64,000 nt of DNA. Origin: Hydrogenophaga sp. 2FB. GTDB lineage: Bacteria; Pseudomonadota; Gammaproteobacteria; Burkholderiales; Burkholderiaceae_C. Shown here piece after piece: positions 40,358 to 48,918 of this stretch (the first letter of the stretch is position 1; the number at the start of each line of letters is the position of its first letter). The DNA lies in assembly GCF_005503365.1 (NCBI RefSeq), contig NZ_SCML01000021.1, positions 36,503 through 100,502 on the forward strand. The letters run 5' to 3'. The translations under genes were made by a program, and so were the position numbers. The notes beneath the pieces were generated by a model. That model worked only from the letters and a program-made list of their open reading frames with translations, ran no database searches and was not told where the DNA came from.

Positions 40358-43300
40358 TTAAGGAATGGTCCCTGTCGGTTCGGCGGGGCGCAGGCCGAGC
40401 CGGCGGCGGCACCAGGCGGCCAGGTCGTCCATGTAGCAATAGACCACCGGCACCACCACCAGCGTGAGCAGCGACGAGGTGATGACGCCACCGATGACGG
40501 CCTGGCCCATGGGCGCGCGCTGCTCGGAGCCTTCGGTGAGCGCGAACGCCAGCGGCACCATGCCGAACACCATGGCCAGCGTGGTCATCAGGATGGGGCG
40601 CAGCCGCACCTTGGCCGCCAGCAGCAGGGCGCTTTCGCGGTCCATCGGCGGCTGGCCGGCGCGGCCTTCGCGCGCGCGGATCGCGAAGTCGACCAGCAGG
40701 ATCGCGTTCTTCGTCACCAGGCCCATCAGCAGCACGATGCCGATCACCGAGAACATGCTCATGCTCGAGCCGAACATCAGCAGCGTGAGCACCACGCCAA
40801 TGAGCGTGAGCGGCAGCGAGGTCATGAGCGCCAGCGGCTGCAGGAAGCTCTGGAACTGGCTGGCCAGGATCATGTAGATGAAGATGATGGCCAATGCCAG
40901 CGCCGAGAGCGCGTAGCCGAAGGACTCCTGCATGTTCTTGGTGGAGCCGCCGAACTCGTAGCGGTAGCCGGGCGGGAAGGCGATGCTGTCGAGCACCTGC
41001 TGGATGTCGCCCGAGACCTCGCCCGGGGAGCGGCCGTACACGTTGGCGTTGATCGACACCTCGCGGTTGAGGTTGCGGCGGTTGATCTGGTTCGGGCCGG
41101 TGGCGGCCACCACGTCGGCCACCTGGCCCAGGCGCACCACGCGCACCGAGCCGTCGGCGGCGGGGCTGCCGACCATGAAGGGCAGTTGTTCGAGGTCGCT
41201 CGCGCGCTCGCGCCCGCTGGGGGCGAGGCGCACGTTGACGTCGTAGCTCTGCCCGTCGGCCGCGCGCCAGTTGCCCACGGTGGTACCGGCCACCAGCGTG
41301 CGCAGGCTCGCGCCCACGGCGGCCACGCCCACGCCGGCGTCGGACGCCAGCTCGCGCTTCATCTTCACGTCCACCGTTGGCTTGTTGGGCTTCACGCTGG
41401 CGTCCAGATCGACCAGGCCGACGATGGGACGAATGCGTTCCATCACCACCTGCGTCAACCGATCGAGTTCGGCCAGGTCGTCGCCCTGCAGCGAGAACTC
41501 CACCTGCTTGCCGCCGCCCACCGAGTCGGTCAGGCCCACGTGCGTCACGGTGATGCCGGGCACGCTGCGCAGCCGGTCGCGCAGGCGCGCGGACATCTCA
41601 ATGGCGCTGAGCGTGCGCGCCTTGCGGTCCACCAGGCGCACGTAGATGCTGGCGTACATGGTGCCCTGCGCGTTGCCGGTGTTCAGGGTGGACAGGGTGT
41701 ACTTCACTTCGGGGAACTCGCGCAGGATGGTCTCGACCTCGCGTGTCTTGGCCTCGGTCGCTTCGAGCGACGAGCCCACCGGCGTGTGAAAGCTCAGCGA
41801 GGTCTCGGAGAAGTCGGCCACGGGCACGAACTCGGTGCCCAGCAGCGGCACGATGAACAGGCTGCCGACAAACGTGGCCAGCGCCAGGCCGAGCGTGGCG
41901 AGCTTGTGCTTGAGCGACCAGCGCAGCGTGCCCTGGTAGGTGTCGCTCAGGTCGTCCTGCACGCGGTCGAACCAGCCGGTAACGCGGCCGATGGTCTTGT
42001 CGTAGAACGACTTGGGGCCGGTGTTCTTGCCGTGTTTTTCGATCTCGGGGTCGTGCCACACCGACGACAGCATGGGGTCGAGCGTGAAGCTCACGAACAT
42101 GGAGATGAGCACGGCCGCCACCATGGTGATGCCGAACTCGTGGAAGAACTTGCCGATGATGCCGCCCATGAAGCCGATGGGCAGGAACACCGCCACGATG
42201 GACAACGTGGTGGCCAGCACGGCCAACCCGATCTCCTGCGTGCCGTCCATGGCCGCGTCGAACGGCTTCTTGCCCATCTGCACGTGCCGCACGATGTTCT
42301 CGCGCACGACGATCGCGTCGTCGATCAGCAGGCCCACCGACAGCGTGAGCGCCATCAACGTGATCATGTTGATGGTGAACCCGAACAGGTTCATGACGAA
42401 GAAGGTGCCGATCAGCGCGATGGGCAGCGTGAGGCCGGTGATGACGGTCGAGCGCCACGAGTTCAGGAACAGGAACACGATCAGCACCGTGAGCAGCGCG
42501 CCTTCGATCAGCGTGCGGCGCACGTTCTCGACCGAGACGCGGATGGGCCGCGAGCCGTCGGCGATCTGCTCCAGCCGCATGCCCGGCGGCAGCTCGGCAC
42601 CCAGCGAGGCCACTGCCGCTTTCAGGCCATCGGTGACGGCGATGGTGTTCTCGTCCTGCGCCTTCTGCACCTGCAGCAGCAGCGTGCGCTGGCCGTTGTA
42701 GAGCGCCAGGCTTTCCACTTCCTGCGTGCCGTCGCTCACGCGCGCCACCTCGCCCAGGCGCACCGCCTGCCCGCCGCGGCGCGCGACGATGATGTGTTCG
42801 AAGTCCTGCGGGTTCTGCAGCCGCGAGAGCACCTGCACCACGCGCTCGGCCTCGCCGGTTTTCAGCGTGCCCACGGGAAGGTCCTGGTTCTCGTTGTGCA
42901 CAGCCGTATTGATCTGCTCGGTGGTCACGCCCAGCGCTTCCATGGCCGAGGGATCGAGCTCGATGTTGATCGCGCGCCGCGTCGCACCGACCAGGTTTAC
43001 CGAGCCCACGCCGCGCACGTTCTCCAGCCGCTTCTTCAAGACCTGCTCGGCCCAGGTGGTGAGCTCGACCGCGCTCGGTGTCTTGCCGTTCGCTTCTTGA
43101 GGAATGACCGCCACCGACCAGATCGAACGACTCGCCGGGTCGAAGCGCAGCACGCGCGGCTCTTCCACTTCGTCGCGGAACACCGGCCGCAGAATCGCGA
43201 TCTTCTCGCGCACGTCTTCGGCCGCCTTGCGCCCGTCCACCGTGAGCTGGAATTCGATGATGACGATCGACTGGCCTTCGTAGCTGCGCGAGGTGAGGGT

Positions 43301-43534
43301 ATTGACGCCGGCGATCGCGTTGACCGCTTCCTCCACCTTCTTCGTCACCTCGGATTCAACGATTTCGGGTGAGGCACCCGGGTAGGCCACCTGGACCACG
43401 ACCACGGGAAAGTCGATGTTGGGGAACTGGTCGACCTGAAGGCGGTTGAACGAGAAAAGGCCGAGCACCACGAAGGCGACCATCACCATGGTGGCGAAGA
43501 CCGGGTTGCGCAACGAGACCTGGGTGAACCACAT
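40358..43534 (-). CDS. RND multidrug efflux permease (HAE1/AcrB type)
   Basis: A 1058-residue inner-membrane pump with the RND layout: first transmembrane segment (VFATMVMVAFVVLGLFSF), first periplasmic domain, six-helix bundle including GLLIDDAIVVRENIVRH with the proton-relay Asp pair, second periplasmic domain, and the C-terminal bundle (LLMGLVTKNAILLVDFA). It works with the adaptor encoded 12 bases upstream and a TolC-type channel. The sequence is more like the MdtB/MdtC and HAE1 groups than classical AcrB, but the substrate range cannot be read. Confidence 0.94.
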   Translation of the reverse strand: MWFTQVSLRNPVFATMVMVAFVVLGLFSFNRLQVDQFPNIDFPVVVVQVAYPGASPEIVESEVTKKVEEAVNAIAGVNTLTSRSYEGQSIVIIEFQLTVDGRKAAEDVREKIAILRPVFRDEVEEPRVLRFDPASRSIWSVAVIPQEANGKTPSAVELTTWAEQVLKKRLENVRGVGSVNLVGATRRAINIELDPSAMEALGVTTEQINTAVHNENQDLPVGTLKTGEAERVVQVLSRLQNPQDFEHIIVARRGGQAVRLGEVARVSDGTQEVESLALYNGQRTLLLQVQKAQDENTIAVTDGLKAAVASLGAELPPGMRLEQIADGSRPIRVSVENVRRTLIEGALLTVLIVFLFLNSWRSTVITGLTLPIALIGTFFVMNLFGFTINMITLMALTLSVGLLIDDAIVVRENIVRHVQMGKKPFDAAMDGTQEIGLAVLATTLSIVAVFLPIGFMGGIIGKFFHEFGITMVAAVLISMFVSFTLDPMLSSVWHDPEIEKHGKNTGPKSFYDKTIGRVTGWFDRVQDDLSDTYQGTLRWSLKHKLATLGLALATFVGSLFIVPLLGTEFVPVADFSETSLSFHTPVGSSLEATEAKTREVETILREFPEVKYTLSTLNTGNAQGTMYASIYVRLVDRKARTLSAIEMSARLRDRLRSVPGITVTHVGLTDSVGGGKQVEFSLQGDDLAELDRLTQVVMERIRPIVGLVDLDASVKPNKPTVDVKMKRELASDAGVGVAAVGASLRTLVAGTTVGNWRAADGQSYDVNVRLAPSGRERASDLEQLPFMVGSPAADGSVRVVRLGQVADVVAATGPNQINRRNLNREVSINANVYGRSPGEVSGDIQQVLDSIAFPPGYRYEFGGSTKNMQESFGYALSALALAIIFIYMILASQFQSFLQPLALMTSLPLTLIGVVLTLLMFGSSMSMFSVIGIVLLMGLVTKNAILLVDFAIRAREGRAGQPPMDRESALLLAAKVRLRPILMTTLAMVFGMVPLAFALTEGSEQRAPMGQAVIGGVITSSLLTLVVVPVVYCYMDDLAAWCRRRLGLRPAEPTGTIP

Positions 43535-43546
43535 GGTGCGGCGTGC

Positions 43547-44692
43547 TCAGGGCGTGGCCAGGCGGATGGCGGTGCCTTCGCGGATCGAGCCGGCCTGCGC
43601 GCTCAGCACCTGCGTGCCGGCCGGCAGGCCCTTGACCTCGCGCATCGGCTCCGAGCCTTGCAGGCCGGTGACGCCGCCCTCGACGGTCACGTGGGCGATC
43701 TTGCTGTCGCGCACCACCTGCACATAAGGCTGCGGCTTGTCGTTGCGCACCGCGGACTGCGGCACCGCGGGCGCGGTGATCGCGCCGATGACGATCTGCC
43801 CCTGCGTGAACAAGCCCTGGCGCATGCCATCGGTGGGCGGCACGCGCAGGTAGACCAGCACACTGCGGCTGCCGGCCTGCACGTTCGGGTTGATGCGCGA
43901 GACGGTGGCCTTCACGGCATCGGCGAGGCCCTCCACCCGCAAGGTCGCGGCCTGGCCCACCTTCACCGCCACCGCGTCGGCCGGGGTGATCGCCGCTTCC
44001 ATCTCGAAGGCCGACAGATCCACCACATCGAACACCCGGGTGTCCACACCCACGCGCTCGCCGTTCTGCACCAGCCGCGCCGAGATCTGGCCATTCAGCG
44101 GCGAGCGCAAAGTGGTATCCGCCAAGGACTTCTTCGCAATGTCGAGCGCGGCCAGCGCGGCCTGGTGCGTGGCCTCGGCGCCGGCCAGGGTGGCGGTGGA
44201 CGTTTCCAGCGCGGTCGCCGAGATGAACCCCTGGCGCACGAGCGCCTGGTTGTTCTCGAACGTGCGCTTGGCAATCGCCGCTTGCGACTGCGCCGACGCG
44301 GCCTGCCGCTCGGCCTGGCGCACGCGGGCCTGTGCTTCGGTGCTGTCGATGCGCGCCACCACCTCACCAGCCTTCACGCTGTCGCCTTCGCGTTTGCTCA
44401 AGCCTTGAATCTCACCCGCCGTCTTCGCCTTGATGGCCGCCGTTTGCAGCGCTGTGACCGACCCCGAGATGGACACGGTCTGCGTGAGTTCCAGCGCCTG
44501 CACCGTCACCACGTCGCTCGCGGAGAGCGTGTACACCGGCGCGGTCTTCAGCGCCTCGGCCGCGGCGCGCGCGGAGGTGGCGGTGGTCTTGCGCTTGTCC
44601 AGCGCACGCACCAGGCCCACGCCGATGCCGATCACCAGCAAGGCCAGCAACAGCCATTTGATCCAGGAGGAGCGAGCGCGCGGCAGGTGCAT
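43547..44692 (-). CDS. RND periplasmic adaptor (membrane-fusion protein)
   Basis: A 381-residue adaptor. An N-terminal anchor helix (about 10-30) is followed by a barrel/lipoyl/hairpin arrangement: VTALQTAAIKAKTAGEI, GDSVKAGEVVARID, the coiled-coil hairpin (about 110-190), LRSPLNGQISARLV, and a beta-barrel with AATLRVEGL. It links the pump to the outer-membrane channel. It begins six bases after tetR and ends 12 bases before the pump gene, a tight three-gene operon. Confidence 0.93.
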   Translation of the reverse strand: MHLPRARSSWIKWLLLALLVIGIGVGLVRALDKRKTTATSARAAAEALKTAPVYTLSASDVVTVQALELTQTVSISGSVTALQTAAIKAKTAGEIQGLSKREGDSVKAGEVVARIDSTEAQARVRQAERQAASAQSQAAIAKRTFENNQALVRQGFISATALETSTATLAGAEATHQAALAALDIAKKSLADTTLRSPLNGQISARLVQNGERVGVDTRVFDVVDLSAFEMEAAITPADAVAVKVGQAATLRVEGLADAVKATVSRINPNVQAGSRSVLVYLRVPPTDGMRQGLFTQGQIVIGAITAPAVPQSAVRNDKPQPYVQVVRDSKIAHVTVEGGVTGLQGSEPMREVKGLPAGTQVLSAQAGSIREGTAIRLATP

Positions 44693-44698
44693 GGGCGA

Positions 44699-45379
44699 TC
44701 AGGTGTTGTGACCGGGTGCGAGCATGCCGCGCAGCAGCAGGTCGACCTGGTTGTCGATGAAGACGATGGGATCGATGTTCTCGGTGGCCGGTGCACACGG
44801 GGCCATCGAATGCTTCCACATCAGCAGAAAGATCATGGGTGCGATCAGGCTGTAGACGGTGTAGTCGAGGTTCAGCGGGCGGAACTCGCCGCTGTGAATG
44901 CCGCGTTGCACGATGCGTTTCAACAGGGCATGGCCCGGGCCGACAACTTCCTGCTGGTAGAACGCGGCGATCTCCGGAAACATGCCGGCCTCGCTCATCA
45001 CCAGCTTGGTGATGCCGGAGGCCGGCGTCATGCCGATGCGTTCCCACCAGGTGTGCAGGGCATAACGCACCAGTTCGGCGCTGTTGCCGCTGAACTGCTC
45101 GAACTCGGCGTTCCACTCGGTGAAGCGCCCGGCCAGGTTCTCGCGCACCACGGCCTTGAAAAGCTCTTCCTTGCTCGGGAAATAGAGAAACAGCGTGCCC
45201 TTGGACACCCCGGCCCGCGCGGCCACTTCTTCGACGCGGGTGGCGGCGAAGCCTTTTTCGACGAAGAGTTGCAGCGCCGCGTCCAGCAATTCACCCGGGC
45301 GCGCTTCCTTGCGCCGCGCGCGGCGCTGGCGCGGCTCGGCGTCGTGATCGGAAGCGGTGGAGGGTGGGGCGGCAGGCAT
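44699..45379 (-). CDS. TetR/AcrR-family repressor of the efflux operon
   Basis: A 226-residue TetR regulator: HTH at about 25-75 ([36 protein letters not shown]), then a helical ligand-binding domain. The N-terminus is basic and disordered ([14 protein letters not shown]). As first gene of the tetR-adaptor-pump operon it most likely represses its own promoter through the palindrome 22 bases upstream, released by a pump substrate. Confidence 0.93.
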   Translation of the reverse strand: MPAAPPSTASDHDAEPRQRRARRKEARPGELLDAALQLFVEKGFAATRVEEVAARAGVSKGTLFLYFPSKEELFKAVVRENLAGRFTEWNAEFEQFSGNSAELVRYALHTWWERIGMTPASGITKLVMSEAGMFPEIAAFYQQEVVGPGHALLKRIVQRGIHSGEFRPLNLDYTVYSLIAPMIFLLMWKHSMAPCAPATENIDPIVFIDNQVDLLLRGMLAPGHNT

Positions 45380-45400
45380 GGATGTTGGCTAATGACCGAT

Positions 45401-45418
45401 GGGTTATTAATATAACCC
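45401..45418. promoter_or_regulatory. TetR operator upstream of the efflux operon
   Basis: GGGTTAT-TAAT-ATAACCC is a perfect 18-base palindrome, 22 bases before the tetR ATG. On the minus strand it contains TATATTAAT, which could include the -10 box, so repressor binding would exclude RNA polymerase. A second GC-rich inverted repeat (CCCAGC-CC-GCTGGG, 45416-45429) overlaps its upstream edge. It is the only strong palindrome in this promoter. Confidence 0.7.
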
Positions 45419-45468
45419 AGCCCGCTGGGCCCGCGGACCCGTCGACGCAGTGCTCCTCCCGCGTCACG

Positions 45469-45885
45469 GTGCTCGCCAGCATTGCGCTGGTGCGGCGACA
45501 TATGGTCTTCAAGGCCCAGCCGGCTCAGATGCGATTGCGCCCGCGTCTGGCCTGCCTTCTGGTTGCTGCGCAGAAAGGCCTCCAGTTCCGCCGGATAACG
45601 GTGACCGATGCCCAGGGTTTCGTCCCAGCGATGGGCGACGGCCACCAGGCGGCGGTAGAAGGCCGTGCGCCACTGCTCCAGCGGCGCCGGCATGCCGGCA
45701 CCGAAGTAGAACAACTCGCCGCGCCCCAGATCGCTGGATTCCAAATGGACCCGGCTGAAGCCTGACGCCGTGGTCTGTTGCGCAAGGCTGCGCGCCACAT
45801 CGGTGCCCAGCAGACCGGGCAGCACGGCATAGCCTTCGGCATCGAGCTGCATGCCGATGTCCGCCCAGTTCAGGCGATCGAGCAT
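45469..45885 (-). pseudogene. 3'-truncated 2OG-Fe(II) oxygenase remnant (Oxygenase-NA-like)
   Basis: From ATG 45885, about 139 codons are clearly related to the intact oxygenase at 47295-48071: NWADIGMQLDAEGYAVLPGLL against DWTDIEHALDARGNAVLPGLL, then FLRSNQKAGQTR, and HMSPHQRNAGEH against CLHQDLYGEH. Similarity ends abruptly after GEH at about 45469, before the second half of the fold. The frame then runs on as unrelated text through the tetR promoter. The distal Fe ligand and 2OG-binding Arg are therefore missing. The 5' end joins directly to the truncated ada-like gene, so this looks like a deletion scar. Confidence 0.75.
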
Positions 45886-46552
45886 TGCGTCGGGTGCCCA
45901 ACAGGATGGCGCAAATGCCGCGTTGGCTCTGGGCCACCACGATGGCCCCCAGCGAGCATTGGCCCACCGCGAAGCGAATGACCGCACCGGCGCCGCCTGC
46001 CCGGTAGTCCCGCGCGCGCATGCCCAGCAATTGCTCAGAGGCTTCGTAGAAGCGGCTGTTGGAGTTGAAGCCTGCGCCATAGATGGCGTCGGTGATCGAG
46101 GCGTCGGCACTGCTCAATTCCTCGCGCAGCTTGCGGGCGCGGTAGGCCGAGCTGTACGCCTTGGGCGTGAGGCCGGTTTCGGCCTTGAACAGGCGATGGA
46201 AGTGAAACGGGCTCATGCCCACTTCGGTTGCCAGGTCGTCGAGTGGGGGCGGTGTCTCGGATGCCTCGATCAGCCGGCACACGCGCGCCACCAACGCAGT
46301 GCGTTCGGCTGCTGCACTGGTCTGGTCGGCTCGGGCGCGGCGGCTGGAACGGTAGCCCGCCGCCTCGGCGGCCTCGGCCGAATCGAAGAATTCCACGTTC
46401 TCGCGTTTGGGAAGCCGTGCCGTCGAACTCGGCTTTCCGTACACGCCCGTGGTGCGCACGGCACAGACGAAGTGACCATCGGCAGCGGCATCGCGTGCCT
46501 GCACGGCTGTCCAGCGTTCGTCCTCGGTTTCGTAAGCCATGGTCGTATTCAT
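45509..46552 (-). CDS. degenerate Ada-like AraC regulator: zinc cysteines lost, methyltransferase half truncated
   Basis: The open frame is 347 residues, but only the first 219 (to about 45896) are Ada-like; the remainder is out-of-frame text over the oxygenase remnant. Residues 1-80 align with the E. coli Ada zinc domain, yet all four Cys ligands are changed: GVYGKPSSTAR gives Gly and Ser for Cys38/42, and GYRSSRRA gives Ser and Ala for Cys69/72. The AraC HTH (about 85-185, MSPFHFHRLFKAETGLTPKA) is well kept. The methyltransferase domain begins (VGQCSLGAIVVAQSQRGICAILLG) and stops before the PCHR site. It can bind DNA at most; it cannot accept methyl groups. Confidence 0.8.
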   Translation of the reverse strand: MNTTMAYETEDERWTAVQARDAAADGHFVCAVRTTGVYGKPSSTARLPKRENVEFFDSAEAAEAAGYRSSRRARADQTSAAAERTALVARVCRLIEASETPPPLDDLATEVGMSPFHFHRLFKAETGLTPKAYSSAYRARKLREELSSADASITDAIYGAGFNSNSRFYEASEQLLGMRARDYRAGGAGAVIRFAVGQCSLGAIVVAQSQRGICAILLGTRRNARSPELGGHRHAARCRRLCRAARSAGHRCGAQPCATDHGVRLQPGPFGIQRSGARRVVLLRCRHAGAAGAVAHGLLPPPGGRRPSLGRNPGHRSPLSGGTGGLSAQQPEGRPDAGAIASEPAGP

Positions 46553-46611
46553 GTCAGAAGTCCTGTCAAATCCATCACAGGGTCAGGATAGAAAAGATTT
46601 CAATCGCAAGC

Positions 46612-46634
46612 ACTCCGATTCTTGCGGGTGAATT
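46612..46634 (-). promoter_or_regulatory. Ada-box-like element upstream of the ada-like gene
   Basis: Read on the plus strand the element is ACTCCG-N3-CTTGCGG-N-TGAATT. It matches the element at 48133-48155 in 20 of 23 positions and lies 59 bases from the ada-like start, almost the same distance as the other copy has from its gene. Two copies upstream of two alkylation-repair transcription units strongly suggest an Ada operator. It does not match the E. coli Ada box obviously. Confidence 0.65.
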
Positions 46635-46641
46635 CCGAGCG

Positions 46642-47298
46642 TCATCCCGCTTTGCGGAAAGTGAGATTGATGCGGCGGCTGCCCATCAATGCATGAGGCT
46701 CGTCCTTGAGCGGCATCACGCCGTGGTAGCGCAGGCGATCGACGCCGCCCCACACCACCACGTCGCCGTGGTGCAGCGGTACCTTGGCCGTGGGGTCGGT
46801 GCGCGCATGGCCGCCGAACAGAAATGTGGCCCGCATGCCCAGCGATACGGAAACGATGGGCGCGCCGTAGTCCCGTTCGTTCTTGTCCTGGTGCAGCGAG
46901 AGCCGCGCGCCTGGTGTGTAGCGGTTGACCAGGCAGGCATCGGGCTCGAAGTCGTCAAACTCCGCCGCGGCGGCGGCCTGGATCGCCAGTCGGGCAAATG
47001 CCTCGGGCATGACCGGCCAGGGTTCACCGGTGTCGGGATCCACGGCGGTATAGCGATAGCCACGCCGATCGGTCGTCCAGCCGAGCGCGCCGCAATTCGT
47101 GAGTGTGACCGACATGGTGAAGCCACCGGGGGTCTCCATGTGCCGGAATGGCGATATCGCCTCAATGACTTCAATGGCGGGCACCACCTCCTGCACGTAG
47201 GGCAGCGCGAAGCCACGCAGCACCATGGCAGCCGGGCCCAGGCGCTGGCGCGGGTTCGGCGGCGGCGACTCGAAAAGTTCGAGCGTTTCCATGTTCAC
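46642..47298 (-). CDS. alkB: AlkB: 2OG-Fe(II) dioxygenase for alkylated DNA repair
   Basis: A 218-residue AlkB of normal length. Fe ligands are His136 and Asp138 (RLSLHQDKNERDYG) and His192 (YHGVMPL); the C-terminal GSRRINLTFRK gives the 2OG-binding Arg. GYRYTAVDP and VNRYTPGARL form the nucleotide-recognition lid. It removes 1-methyladenine and 3-methylcytosine lesions by oxidation. The ATG overlaps the stop of the preceding oxygenase gene (ATGA), so the two are co-translated. Confidence 0.95.
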   Translation of the reverse strand: MNMETLELFESPPPNPRQRLGPAAMVLRGFALPYVQEVVPAIEVIEAISPFRHMETPGGFTMSVTLTNCGALGWTTDRRGYRYTAVDPDTGEPWPVMPEAFARLAIQAAAAAEFDDFEPDACLVNRYTPGARLSLHQDKNERDYGAPIVSVSLGMRATFLFGGHARTDPTAKVPLHHGDVVVWGGVDRLRYHGVMPLKDEPHALMGSRRINLTFRKAG

Positions 47299-48071
47299 TT
47301 CGCGTCGTGAAAGATCAGGCCAACCGTGTGGCGCTTGCCACTGCGGATGCGGCTGACGCCATGTCGCATGGCCACCTTACGGATGCCGCGCCGACCCATC
47401 GCCGGCCGTTGATGGACGGTGAACACCACCGCATCGCCTTTGCGCAGCGCGACGACATCCGCGTGCTGGCCCCTGGTCGACATCTCCGTCATGACGAACT
47501 CGCCACCGGCGAAATCCCTGCCGGGCTCCGACAGCAGGATGGCCACCTGCAATGGAAAGACGTGCTCGCCGTAGAGATCCTGGTGGAGGCAGTTGTAGTC
47601 GCCTTCGCCATACTGCAGGATCAGCGGCGTGGGTCGCGTCTGGCCCGCTTCGTGGCATCGCCGCAGGAATGCCGCCAGCTCGTCGGGGTACTGCACGTTG
47701 CTCCCCAATTGCCGGTTCCAGCGGTTGGCGATCGGCGCGAGCCAGGGATACAGCGCGTGGCGCAGCTGTTCGAGCAACGATGGCAGCGGGTACGCAAAGT
47801 ACTTGTATTCGCCGCGCCCGAATCCGTGGCGGGCCATGACGATCCGCGAGCGATAGCCTTCCTTCTGCGGGTAGAGCGCCGCGAGGCCATGGCATTGCTC
47901 GGCCGTCAGAAGACCGGGCAGCACGGCATTTCCACGCGCATCGAGTGCGTGCTCGATGTCTGTCCAATCGTAGGCTTCTGGCTTCATGGTGCGGTCCTGG
48001 TTTGCCACGGCTTCGGTGGTTCCCGGGGTGCGGAAGTTGTACGGGAACGTGGAAACGGAAGGGGGCTTCAT
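47295..48071 (-). CDS. 2OG-Fe(II) oxygenase (Oxygenase-NA-like) upstream of alkB
   Basis: A 258-residue 2OG oxygenase of the group associated with ada/alkB operons. Fe ligands lie in NCLHQDLYGEHVFPLQV (His-x-Asp), the distal His/Arg in HTVGLIFHD and MRHGVSRIRSGKR. The core begins at about residue 34 (YDWTDIEHALDARGNAVLPG). Two starts are plausible: ATG 48071 with GGGAG six bases upstream, and ATG 47987 with AGGA seven bases upstream. I chose 48071 because the Ada-like element then sits 61 bases away, matching the ada gene. It probably acts on damaged nucleic acid, but this is family-level inference. Confidence 0.85.
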   Translation of the reverse strand: MKPPSVSTFPYNFRTPGTTEAVANQDRTMKPEAYDWTDIEHALDARGNAVLPGLLTAEQCHGLAALYPQKEGYRSRIVMARHGFGRGEYKYFAYPLPSLLEQLRHALYPWLAPIANRWNRQLGSNVQYPDELAAFLRRCHEAGQTRPTPLILQYGEGDYNCLHQDLYGEHVFPLQVAILLSEPGRDFAGGEFVMTEMSTRGQHADVVALRKGDAVVFTVHQRPAMGRRGIRKVAMRHGVSRIRSGKRHTVGLIFHDAK

Positions 48072-48132
48072 GGCGATCTCCCTCTGTGGTTACGGGGTGA
48101 GATCAGGTTAGAAGTCCACTCCCCTTCTTGAA

Positions 48133-48155
48133 ACTCCGCTCCTTGCGGTTGAATT
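48133..48155 (-). promoter_or_regulatory. Ada-box-like element upstream of the oxygenase-alkB operon
   Basis: Second copy of the element at 46612-46634: plus strand ACTCCG-N3-CTTGCGG-N-TGAATT, in the 211-base gap between the methyltransferase stop (48283) and the oxygenase start. Differences fall at three positions only. No other promoter-like feature in this gap is as clear. The remaining sequence (48156-48282) shows nothing I can name. Confidence 0.65.
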
Positions 48156-48282
48156 TTTGGAGCGTGTTTTTGCAGCACATGCCGCGCGCCGAAGGCTGGG
48201 TATTTCGAGGGCAAGAAACAGAGAGCGGCATCGAAGGCAGATCACTGCCCTACCTTCCATGCGATCCCGATGGCGGCGTCTT

Positions 48283-48918
48283 CTATGCCGTCAGGGTGTA
48301 CTCAAGCGCCCAGAAGTAGTCCCATTCCCGGTAGGCCGCGGATGGCGAAAATCGTTGGACCGCCCGCAGCAACGCATCACGCGAGGGGAAGTTCTTCAGG
48401 ACCCGGTGCGTGGAGCCGTCTGACAGCGTGCGGGTTTGGTAGGTGTTCCCGTCGGCATCCTCCTCCGAAACAGGCGTGCTGCTGCCTGGCACGAAGCGAT
48501 TGTCGATAAACACCACGGTGGCGCCCGGTTGGAGCGCTCTGTGCAACCCGGCAAGAAATGGCTCCACGCGGTCCAGCGGGATATGAGACCACCAGAAGCC
48601 GGCAAAGGCTGCGCCGAAGGGCTCAGCGTGCATGGGAATGTCATAGGCGTCGCCCCTGATGAATTCGACCTTCTCGGGAGGGACGCGACCCCGCGCGATT
48701 TGCAGTGTTTCGTCCGCCGCATCCAGCGCAACGACCTTGGCCGCATATGGCGCAAAGAACTGCGTCCAGTATCCCGTGCCGCAAGCAACTTCGAGCACGG
48801 ACCGTCCTTCGAAAACACGGGAAATCCACGCCTCCATCTCCCGCAGATTGGGCTGCCGCTCGGGCTTCAGGTAGATCTTGTCGTATTCAAGGGCCCTTGC
48901 CGAGTAGTAGGCATGCAT
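48283..48918 (-). CDS. class I SAM-dependent methyltransferase
   Basis: A 211-residue methyltransferase with the Rossmann motifs: VLEVACGTGYWTQFF (SAM loop), VVALDAADETL, FIRGDAYDIP, and GATVVFIDNRFVPGSS. The pattern is that of small-molecule or ubiquinone/menaquinone-type methyltransferases without a clear substrate. AAGGAGG eight bases before ATG 48918 fixes the start. It is divergent from another methyltransferase gene, with 252 bases between. Confidence 0.88.
   Translation of the reverse strand: MHAYYSARALEYDKIYLKPERQPNLREMEAWISRVFEGRSVLEVACGTGYWTQFFAPYAAKVVALDAADETLQIARGRVPPEKVEFIRGDAYDIPMHAEPFGAAFAGFWWSHIPLDRVEPFLAGLHRALQPGATVVFIDNRFVPGSSTPVSEEDADGNTYQTRTLSDGSTHRVLKNFPSRDALLRAVQRFSPSAAYREWDYFWALEYTLTA

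Noticed and set aside
39479..43372. A 1297-codon open frame on the plus strand
   Set aside because: It is fully antisense to the RND permease gene, His/Arg/Gln-rich, without recognisable domains. This is a GC-bias shadow of a real gene.
45509..46552. The Ada-like truncation as a sequencing frameshift
   Set aside because: Similarity switches to the start of a different gene rather than to another frame of the Ada C-domain, and the Cys losses are multi-base substitutions. A single indel error cannot explain this.
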